Below the pieces are notes generated by a model. It saw nothing but the letters and a program-made list of their open reading frames with translations, was not told the origin of the DNA and did not search any database. Position numbers and translations under genes: made by a program. Shown here one piece after another: positions 31,990 through 37,806 of a DNA stretch of 37,806 bases (positions are counted from its first letter, which is position 1; every line of letters starts with the position of its first letter). Origin of the DNA: Methanomassiliicoccaceae archaeon UBA72 (lineage in GTDB: Archaea; Thermoplasmatota; Thermoplasmata; Methanomassiliicoccales; Methanomethylophilaceae); contig DAVO01000025.1 of the NCBI GenBank assembly GCA_002509405.1, positions 1 to 37,806 of the forward strand, given 5' to 3'.

Positions 31990-32649
31990 ATGGAGCTTTT
32001 GAACCGCATGCCCGGGGTTTTTTCCGAGAGGGGACGGCTGTACACAGTGTCGGCCTGTCCGGGCAGGCGGATCTACGGCGAGCGCCTCGCAACCGTGGAA
32101 GGGATAGAGTACCGCGAGTGGTCGCCCAAGAGGAGCAAGCTGTCTGCGTACATAAGCAACGGAGGGCGTGAATTCCCGTTCTCTGAGAACAGCCGCGTGC
32201 TGTACCTTGGAGCTTCCAGCGGCACCACGGCATCGCACTTGGCCGACATATGCCGCCGCGGTTCGCTGGTATGTGTGGAGATATCCGCAAGGATGTTCAG
32301 GGACCTGGTAGGCGTATGCGAGACGAGACCCAACATGATGCCGGTCCTGGGGGATGCGACCCGCCCCGAAGATTACATGTTCGTCTCCGGAGGGATCGAT
32401 GTGGTATACCAGGACGTGGCGCAGAAACACCAAGCGGAAATTGCGGCCGACAACATGGATGCATTCGGCGCGGAATTCGGGATGATGGCCGTAAAATCAA
32501 GGTCCGAAGATGTCACGGCATCGCCGGCCCGCATATTCAGACAGGCCGAGGAGGTGCTGAGGGACCGTGGTTTCAAAATATTGGACTCCCGGGACCTGGA
32601 ACCTTATGAGATAGACCATGCGATGATCGTCTTCGGGGCGGGAAGATGA
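31990..32649 (+). CDS. flpA: Fibrillarin-like rRNA/tRNA 2'-O-methyltransferase
   Basis: Catalytic component of archaeal C/D-box ribonucleoproteins, methylating ribose in rRNA and tRNA with S-adenosylmethionine. It has 219 residues. The N-terminal domain includes YREWSPKRSKLSAYI, followed by SAM motif I VLYLGASSGTTASHLAD and the conserved DVVYQDVAQKHQ. The usual partner nop5 is not adjacent, so it must be elsewhere. It overlaps the Nudix gene by 4 bases. Confidence 0.95.
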   Translation: MELLNRMPGVFSERGRLYTVSACPGRRIYGERLATVEGIEYREWSPKRSKLSAYISNGGREFPFSENSRVLYLGASSGTTASHLADICRRGSLVCVEISARMFRDLVGVCETRPNMMPVLGDATRPEDYMFVSGGIDVVYQDVAQKHQAEIAADNMDAFGAEFGMMAVKSRSEDVTASPARIFRQAEEVLRDRGFKILDSRDLEPYEIDHAMIVFGAGR

Positions 32650-33020
32650 CGACCGTATACACTGTGGCTTTTTCCGACGGGAGGTTCCTGATGGTCTTCA
32701 ACAAGAAACGCGGGGGATGGGAGATGCCTGGCGGAAAGGTCGAGGCCGGTGAGATGATCGGGGAGGCGGCGGAAAGGGAGTTCGCCGAGGAGGCAGGATA
32801 CTCTGTCGAAATCGTGAAGGTGCGCGACCTGGGGAACTGCCATGTATGCGCGGCACTCCTGGGGGAAAGGATACGCTCCCCCGAGATGGAGAGCCGCCTG
32901 TTCGATTCTCTGCCGGAAGAGCTGTCCTTCGACCGCGAAGAGTACGAGGACGTGGTCCCGTGGGCGATGGAATCGCTGGGAAAGGACCGGGACACGTGCC
33001 CCGGACCCTCACGCGTATAA
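32646..33020 (+). CDS. Nudix hydrolase
   Basis: 124-residue protein with a full Nudix box, GGKVEAGEMIGEAAEREFAE followed by EAGY, at about 29-52, which binds metal and hydrolyses a nucleoside diphosphate linked to another group. The substrate cannot be told. Its start lies in the overlap with flpA (ATGA). The C-terminal 25 residues are charged and show no motif. It ends in TAA. Confidence 0.88.
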   Translation: MTTVYTVAFSDGRFLMVFNKKRGGWEMPGGKVEAGEMIGEAAEREFAEEAGYSVEIVKVRDLGNCHVCAALLGERIRSPEMESRLFDSLPEELSFDREEYEDVVPWAMESLGKDRDTCPGPSRV

Positions 33021-33045
33021 TAATAAGGGCGCAAAAGTGGTGAAC

Positions 33046-33055
33046 CTTTTAATAG
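33046..33055 (+). promoter_or_regulatory. TATA-like promoter of uS15
   Basis: CTTTTAATAG in the 90-base gap before uS15 predicts a start near 33078 and a leader of about 30 bases containing GGAG at 33098-33101. Confidence 0.5.
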
Positions 33056-33110
33056 TGGTTCTAGAATGGAGTGTCAGCCAAGCCGCCAAACATATTCGGA
33101 GCATCATATC

Positions 33111-33566
33111 ATGGCAAGAATGCACACAAGAAGAAAGGGAAAATCCAGCTCTCAGCGCCCGATGATTTCCGAGAACCCGGCATGGGTTCCGATCGGAGCG
33201 GCGGAGATCGAAGACCTCATCGTGAAATACGCTAAGAACGGAGTCGTTTCCGCTAGAATAGGGCTCATACTCAGGGACCAGTACGGGGTGCCCGACGTCA
33301 AGCTCGCCACCGGAAAGACCATCACCAAGATCATGGAGGAGAAGAAAGTCTCCCCGTCAATGCCGGAAGACCTTTCCAACCTCATGGCAAGGGCAATCTC
33401 CCTCAACGTCCACGTCAAGGAACACAGGGGAGACGTTGCCAACAAGAGGGGCCTCAATCTCATCGAAGCTAAGATCAGAAGGCTCGAGCGCTACTACAAG
33501 AGCAGGGGAGTCCTCCCCAAGGATTGGAAGTACTCTCTGAGCAACGCTGAGCTCATGCTCAAGTGA
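33111..33566 (+). CDS. rps15: 30S ribosomal protein uS15 (S15P/S13e)
   Basis: Small-subunit protein of 151 residues in the longer archaeal/eukaryotic form. The N-terminus MARMHTRRKGKSSSQRP and the C-terminal SRGVLPKDWKYSLSNAELM are conserved family marks, and the rRNA-binding helix EAKIRRLERYYKSRG is clear. ATG 33111 is used; the frame from 33066 adds 15 unconserved residues. It is followed by the RecJ-like nuclease after 7 bases, a frequent archaeal pairing. Confidence 0.95.
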   Translation: MARMHTRRKGKSSSQRPMISENPAWVPIGAAEIEDLIVKYAKNGVVSARIGLILRDQYGVPDVKLATGKTITKIMEEKKVSPSMPEDLSNLMARAISLNVHVKEHRGDVANKRGLNLIEAKIRRLERYYKSRGVLPKDWKYSLSNAELMLK

Positions 33567-33573
33567 GACTCAC

Positions 33574-34908
33574 ATGGACCACAGTGTCCCGAACAAACTG
33601 CTTGACGATCTTTCAAAGGCCGCGGAGATGGTCCGCGGCCATAATTTTATCCACATCTTCTCCCACTACGACGCCGACGGCATAGCCTCGGCGGGAATCA
33701 TCGCAAAAACCCTTCTCCGCGAGGGCAAAGAGTTCACTGCAACCCTCCTCATGACCTTGGACGATACCACCTTCGAACAGATAAGGAACTGCGGAGCCGA
33801 GTGCATAATCATCTCGGACCTGGGCGCATCCTACATCGAAGAACTCGATGCGATGTCCTGCGACGTGGTGGTTCTCGACCACCACACCGTATGCGCGGAA
33901 GCATCCAGGATATGCTACGTCAACCCCCACCTGTACGGGATAGACGGAATGAAATATGGATGCGGGTCCACTATGTCATGCCTTTTCGCAATAAGGATGG
34001 ACCACAGGAACTGGGACCTTGTGCAGGTCGCCTTCGCGGGCATGTACGGCGACAGGCAGGAGATGGAGGGGCTGAACGGCTTCCTTCTCGACGGTGCTGT
34101 GAAAAGAGAGATCATAAAGGCCGAAAGCGGCTCGGTGGTTCCCCGCGGGAAGCTGACCGATGAGCTCTTTCTCTCCACCGAACCTTACGTGAGAGGAATC
34201 AGCGGGAACGCCGAAGGCGTGGCCACACTTCTCAATGACGCGGGCATACCCCGGGACGCCGCCGGTTCAGGACTCTCCGACGAGGAGAGGAGACGCCTGT
34301 CCTCCCTCATATTCCTCAAGTTGGCGGAGCAGGGCGTGGCGGCCGATACGATGGAGATCACATCTGGAACACGATACGCCCTGAGGGACTGGGACTTGGA
34401 CTCCGCAGGTCTCGCATCGTTGTTCGACAGCTGCGGCCGCTGCGGGCAGACCGGGATGGGAGTGGCCGTCGCATGCGGCGACCGAGACAGTATAGAGTCC
34501 GCTGCGGACATCGAAAGGGAATACAGGCGCGAGGTCGTCCAGAGCGCAACCGCCCTGGACGGCCGCGGCCTCAACCAGATGTCCAGCGTACAATGGTTCG
34601 ACAGCACCAGGTCCGGATACACCGGAGTGCTGTGCGGCATAGCGATGAGCTACTTCGGAGACCATTCCAAACCCACCTTCGGGATCAATTCCTCCGAAGA
34701 GATCGCAAAGGTCTCCGGAAGGGCGACAGGGAAGCTGCTCGCAAAAGGTGCGGACCTTTCTTCCGCTCTGCGCGACGCCTGCTCGGCAGTAGGGGGGACC
34801 GGAGGGGGCCACCGCATAGCCAGCGGAGGGTCATTCCCTTCGGCGAGAACAGAGGATTTCGTTAAGAAACTGAACGATATAGTCGGCGCCCAGGTCAGCG
34901 CCAGGTGA
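33574..34908 (+). CDS. RecJ-like DHH-family single-strand exonuclease
   Basis: 444-residue DHH/DHHA1 phosphoesterase, similar to archaeal RecJ proteins such as the GINS-associated nuclease. Metal motifs are SHYDADGIASA near 31, ISDLG near 80 and VVLDHHTV near 98, and AFAGMYGDRQEME follows at about 153-165. The DHHA1 part ends with GGTGGGHRIASGGSFP. It is probably involved in replication fork or repair processing. The last 14 bases overlap the convergent kae1 gene. Confidence 0.9.
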   Translation: MDHSVPNKLLDDLSKAAEMVRGHNFIHIFSHYDADGIASAGIIAKTLLREGKEFTATLLMTLDDTTFEQIRNCGAECIIISDLGASYIEELDAMSCDVVVLDHHTVCAEASRICYVNPHLYGIDGMKYGCGSTMSCLFAIRMDHRNWDLVQVAFAGMYGDRQEMEGLNGFLLDGAVKREIIKAESGSVVPRGKLTDELFLSTEPYVRGISGNAEGVATLLNDAGIPRDAAGSGLSDEERRRLSSLIFLKLAEQGVAADTMEITSGTRYALRDWDLDSAGLASLFDSCGRCGQTGMGVAVACGDRDSIESAADIEREYRREVVQSATALDGRGLNQMSSVQWFDSTRSGYTGVLCGIAMSYFGDHSKPTFGINSSEEIAKVSGRATGKLLAKGADLSSALRDACSAVGGTGGGHRIASGGSFPSARTEDFVKKLNDIVGAQVSAR

Positions 34909-35881
34909 CCTCTACCTCGTCCGTGCGGAACCTCTGCCTGACCGCCGTCGACGGGATGTCCATGCGCACCCCGGACTCGTACATCAGACAACCGAGCCAT
35001 GCTATCATCGCGCCGTTGTCCATGCAGTACCTCCTGTCGGGTACGAACATCTCCGCCCCCCGGGACTCGGCCATTTCCCTGACCATTTCCCTGAGACGCA
35101 TATTCTGGGCTACCCCGCCGCCCAGAAGGACCTCGTCCTTCCCCGTGTGGGCCATTGCTCTTTCCGTGACCTCGGTAAGCATCGCGAAGGCGGTCTCCTG
35201 CACAGACATTGCTATGTCTTCGATTTTATTGCCTTTCTTGTAAAGTTCCAGTGCTGCGGTCATTATCCCCGAGAAAGAGACGTCCATACCTTTGACCGAA
35301 TAGGGTATGTCCAAAAGCTCCGTACCTTCGGCCGCCAGTTTCTCTATCTTAGGCCCAGCGTAGAAGCCGAGGCCGAGCTCCCTTCCCAGTTTATCGAACA
35401 TGTTCCCGATGCCTATGTCCTCGGTCTCCCCGAATATCCTATACCTGCCCTCCGAGAATGCAATTATCTGAGTGTTACCTCCGGAGGCATACAGAAGTGC
35501 AGGGTCGTCGCATCCTTCCATCGTCCGCCCGATCTCTATGTGGGCGATGCAGTGGTTGGTGCCCATTATGGGTACCCCCAGACGGTGCGACAAGGCCCTG
35601 GCCGCCGTTGCCGAAGTCTTCAGGCAGGGTCCCAGGCCAGGCCCCATCGAGAAGGATATCAGGTCCATATCTCTTATCGACACGTGGGCCTCTCCCAGCG
35701 CTTTCTCGATATCTGCGGCGACGTTCTCCGCATGGTGGTTGGCCGCCTCTCTGGGATGGAGCCCGCCCTGTGGGGGCCTGTACATGTCTATGACGTTGGC
35801 TAAAACCTTACGTCCGTCGTCAGAATCTGTTATCCCCACTCCCAGAGTGTGGGCGGTGCTCTCGATCCCTATGGTCTTCAT
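34895..35881 (-). CDS. kae1: tRNA N6-threonylcarbamoyltransferase Kae1
   Basis: Transfers threonylcarbamoyl to A37 of ANN-decoding tRNAs as part of the KEOPS complex. It has 328 residues and is free-standing, with no fused Bud32 kinase, which several euryarchaea have. The metal-binding histidines are in GTNHCIAHIEIG, and the ASKHA nucleotide-binding region includes SGGNTQI and GGGVAQNMRLREM. GLHPREAANHHAENV is also typical. The start ATG 35881 overlaps the stop of the glutaredoxin-like gene. Confidence 0.96.
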   Translation of the reverse strand: MKTIGIESTAHTLGVGITDSDDGRKVLANVIDMYRPPQGGLHPREAANHHAENVAADIEKALGEAHVSIRDMDLISFSMGPGLGPCLKTSATAARALSHRLGVPIMGTNHCIAHIEIGRTMEGCDDPALLYASGGNTQIIAFSEGRYRIFGETEDIGIGNMFDKLGRELGLGFYAGPKIEKLAAEGTELLDIPYSVKGMDVSFSGIMTAALELYKKGNKIEDIAMSVQETAFAMLTEVTERAMAHTGKDEVLLGGGVAQNMRLREMVREMAESRGAEMFVPDRRYCMDNGAMIAWLGCLMYESGVRMDIPSTAVRQRFRTDEVEVTWR

Positions 35882-36120
35882 TTCTCGCCCGCGATCTCCT
35901 TCAATCTCTTGAGGACGTTTATGGACCCTTCTGCGGCGAATTCTTCGTCGACCACGAGAACAGGGAATCCTTTGCCCAGTATCCCGTAGAACGCCCCCTC
36001 TGCCAGCCCGTCGGCCGTGTCAACGTTATGAACATGCACTTCCAAGCCCGGAGGAAGTCTTTCCTTCACATACTCGCACTTGCTGCAATGGTTCTTAGTG
36101 AACAGTATGATGTCCGCCAT
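35878..36120 (-). CDS. Glutaredoxin/thioredoxin-like small redox protein
   Basis: 80-residue thioredoxin-fold protein with a redox pair CSKC at 12-15 after the first strand (DIILFTKNH), and the cis-proline segment KGFPVLVVDE near 50-59. It is likely a cytosolic disulfide or glutaredoxin-like reductant; the electron donor is unknown. The stop overlaps the kae1 start as ATGA, so both belong to one unit. Confidence 0.88.
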   Translation of the reverse strand: MADIILFTKNHCSKCEYVKERLPPGLEVHVHNVDTADGLAEGAFYGILGKGFPVLVVDEEFAAEGSINVLKRLKEIAGEK

Positions 36121-36212
36121 AGAAGGGCCAGAAGCATACCATGATTAAAGCTTGTCGAGGCCATGTGCCAGTAGTCATTCGGCAATATCTGGCAGGATTT
36201 CCAGGTGGGAAA

Positions 36213-36220
36213 GATATAAT
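36213..36220 (+). promoter_or_regulatory. TATA box of tRNA-Val
   Basis: GATATAAT lies 27-34 bases before the tRNA 5' end, the same spacing as for the other two tRNA genes here. Confidence 0.65.
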
Positions 36221-36246
36221 TACTATGATTGTATCCAGACCTTGCT

Positions 36247-36322
36247 GGGCTCGTGGTCTAGGGGTTATGACGTCGCCTTGACATGGCGGAGGTCGCCGGT
36301 TCAAATCCGGCCGGGCCCACCA
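36247..36322 (+). tRNA. tRNA-Val (anticodon GAC), CCA encoded
   Basis: The acceptor GGGCTCG pairs with CGGGCCC (one G-U). The anticodon arm is TCGCC-TTGACAT-GGCGG with anticodon GAC, and the T-arm is CGCCGG-TTCAAAT-CCGGC. The 73-base body (36247-36319) is followed by genomic CCA. No intron. A short T tract follows at 36325-36328. Confidence 0.96.
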
Positions 36323-36377
36323 GCTTTTGTCCGTTCCTTACGTTGCGGGCACGCATCAAATAATAGAACTGGTAATC

Positions 36378-37806
36378 ATGAACGTATTGTCCGCATTCCA
36401 TGACGGGGTCCTGTTCGTAGATGAGTACATCTGGTATCTGGGACTGGTCCTTATAATCGGTATAGGCTTCTTACTGACTTTCAAACTGAGAGGTGTACAG
36501 CTTAGGAGTTTCTCAGAATCCGCGAGACTCGCCGTTTCCGGGGCAGAGGAAGGAAAGAAAAAGAAGACCGTCTCTTCGTTCGAGGCTTTCTGGGTGAGCA
36601 TGGGCGCCAGAATCGGCGTCGGCAACATCGCCGGCGTAGGTCTTGCCATCATCATGGGTGGCGCAGGTGCGATTTTCTGGATGTGGGTTTTCGCCCTCGT
36701 AGGCGCGGCAAGCAGTTTTGCGGAATGCACCCTGGGACAGATCTTCAAAGAGAAGAAGTCGGACGGGCACTATCACGGCGGTCCCGCATATTACATCAAG
36801 AACGGCCTTAAGAACAGGAAGTTCGCGGTCTTCATCGCCCTGCTGATAATCGTCACATATGGGATAGGATTCATAGGCGTGCAGTCCGCCAACGCTACTG
36901 ATTCTTTTGTCAACGCATTCGATTTTGAGAACAATGAGATTGTTTTCGCCCTGGTTCTGACGCTGATAGCAGGGATAATTGTGTTCGGGGGCATAAAACG
37001 CGTGGCGAAGGCCTCCGCGAAAATAGTACCTGTTATGGCGATGGCGTGGATGGCCCTTGTAATAATCACTGTACTCCTCAACTGGAGGATGATAGACGAT
37101 GCACTCTCCATGATCTTCAAGGGCGCTTTCGGGTATGACAGCGTACTAGGCGGTGCGCTCGGCGCAGCTCTGATGTGGGGACTTAAAAGAGGAGTGTTCT
37201 CCAACGAAGCGGGAATCGGTTCGGTGCCCAACATCGCATCTTCCGCGGAAGTGTCGCACCCCGTGAAACAGGGGCTCATCCAGTCCCTGGGAGTCATTTT
37301 CGATACGATGGTGATATGCAGCGGGTCCGCCTTCATCATACTGACGTACGTGGACCTGCCCTCCCTCGGCCACATAGTCGACGGGGCGCCTCTCGTTGCC
37401 GCAGCCCTCAGCGGCGGCCCTCTTGACACTGCGGCCCCGGCGGTGCTCTCTGTGTTCATGATTCTTTTCGCATTCACCAGCATAATCAGCTATTATTCGA
37501 TGTGCGAATCAAATATGAAATTCGTCTCTGAGAAAAACAAATACTCCGTGGGCCTCAAGATCATGATAGTGTTTGTCGTGCTTCTTTCCTGTCTTGCACC
37601 GGTCCAGCTCGTGTGGGACCTTTGTGATGTGTTCATGGCCGTGATGGGCATAAGCAACATGATCGCGGTGCTTATGCTGAGCGGTTACGTCGTAGCCGTG
37701 CTGAAGGACTATAAAAAGCAGAGGGCCGCAGGGCTCGACCCTGTGTTCGACAAGAAGAACATAGGCCTGGACACCTCGGGGATATCCCAGTGGGAGGGAA
37801 GGTCCG
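36378..37806 (+). CDS. AGCS family alanine/glycine:cation symporter, 3' end cut by window
   Basis: Frame open from ATG 36378 to the window end, 476 codons without a stop. It is a membrane transporter with about ten hydrophobic segments in the visible part. The family signatures are SSFEAFWVSMGARIGVGNIA near 66-85, the HYHGGPAYYIKNG loop and GALMWGLKRGVFSNEAGIGS. AGCS proteins import alanine or glycine with sodium or protons. The tail after GYVVAVLKDYKKQRAAG is charged and probably near the C-terminus. It has no clear ribosome binding site. It follows tRNA-Val by 55 bases. Confidence 0.92.
   Translation, partial: MNVLSAFHDGVLFVDEYIWYLGLVLIIGIGFLLTFKLRGVQLRSFSESARLAVSGAEEGKKKKTVSSFEAFWVSMGARIGVGNIAGVGLAIIMGGAGAIFWMWVFALVGAASSFAECTLGQIFKEKKSDGHYHGGPAYYIKNGLKNRKFAVFIALLIIVTYGIGFIGVQSANATDSFVNAFDFENNEIVFALVLTLIAGIIVFGGIKRVAKASAKIVPVMAMAWMALVIITVLLNWRMIDDALSMIFKGAFGYDSVLGGALGAALMWGLKRGVFSNEAGIGSVPNIASSAEVSHPVKQGLIQSLGVIFDTMVICSGSAFIILTYVDLPSLGHIVDGAPLVAAALSGGPLDTAAPAVLSVFMILFAFTSIISYYSMCESNMKFVSEKNKYSVGLKIMIVFVVLLSCLAPVQLVWDLCDVFMAVMGISNMIAVLMLSGYVVAVLKDYKKQRAAGLDPVFDKKNIGLDTSGISQWEGRS

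Noticed and set aside
36791..37483. Minus-strand frame of 230 codons near the window end
   Set aside because: Antisense to the AGCS symporter, whose plus-strand frame carries clear family signatures.
1..37806. Mobile element, prophage or CRISPR array
   Set aside because: No transposase, integrase, phage gene, cas gene, direct repeats of target-site type or spaced repeats were seen.

Overview
This window looks like a chromosomal segment of a euryarchaeon. The archaeal/eukaryotic-type information genes are decisive: aIF-1A, RIO1 kinase, a Dim2-like KH protein, Pus10, eL21, RNA polymerase subunit F, family B DNA polymerase, eL15, fibrillarin, uS15, a RecJ-like DHH nuclease and Kae1. Genes are tightly packed, often with 4-base start/stop overlaps, and GC content is fairly high. 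None of the 41 protein genes whose stop lies in the window ends in TAG (33 TGA, 8 TAA). With the gene content this suggests Thermoplasmatota, most likely a Methanomassiliicoccales methanogen that reads UAG as pyrrolysine. That placement is inference; no methanogenesis or pyl gene lies in the window.

Layout. 1-5733 (+): lysine operon dapA (5' cut), dapB (with an apparent internal deletion), lysC, lysA, dapF, dapL, i.e. the diaminopimelate aminotransferase route. 5734-7995 (-): gap and pgk, the triose-phosphate step. 8115-11256 (+): ilvB, ilvC and a cyclophilin-like protein. 11257-13180 (-): an M24 peptidase and L-aspartate dehydrogenase (NAD synthesis). 13359-15753 (+): archease, a PurN-like formyltransferase and a HAD-like protein without its nucleophile. 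15780-15855 (-): tRNA-Glu. 15975-22126 (+): ribosome biogenesis and information block (aIF-1A, RIO1, KH, Pus10, eL21, rpoF, DUF655, ksgA, GTPase). 22131-24542 (+): DNA polymerase B. 24552-24881 (-): zinc-ribbon membrane protein. 25030-25689 (+): eL15, ending in a strong hairpin terminator. 25720-26571 (-): ThiI-like THUMP protein with an eroded ATP loop. 26644-27731 (+): TauE-type permease and DUF1634 partner. 28060-28147 (-): tRNA-Leu. 28216-28434 (-): unknown 72-residue protein, divergent from a phosphohexomutase-like protein (28608-29936, +) that lacks all four family motifs. 29923-31907 (-): NADP phosphatase/NAD kinase fusion followed by a JAMM protease. 31990-34908 (+): fibrillarin, Nudix hydrolase, uS15, RecJ-like nuclease. 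34895-36120 (-): glutaredoxin-like protein and Kae1. 36247-36322 (+): tRNA-Val. 36378 to the end (+): AGCS amino-acid symporter, cut by the window.

No insertion sequence, prophage, CRISPR array or clear horizontally acquired island is visible; most of the window is core genome. The unusual part is a set of proteins that keep a known enzyme fold but appear to have lost catalytic residues: the phosphohexomutase homologue, the ThiI homologue and the HAD protein paired with the formyltransferase, plus the shortened DapB. These, the two-gene formyltransferase/HAD unit, the missing TAG stops, and a DUF1634 frame without a normal start codon are the main leads.
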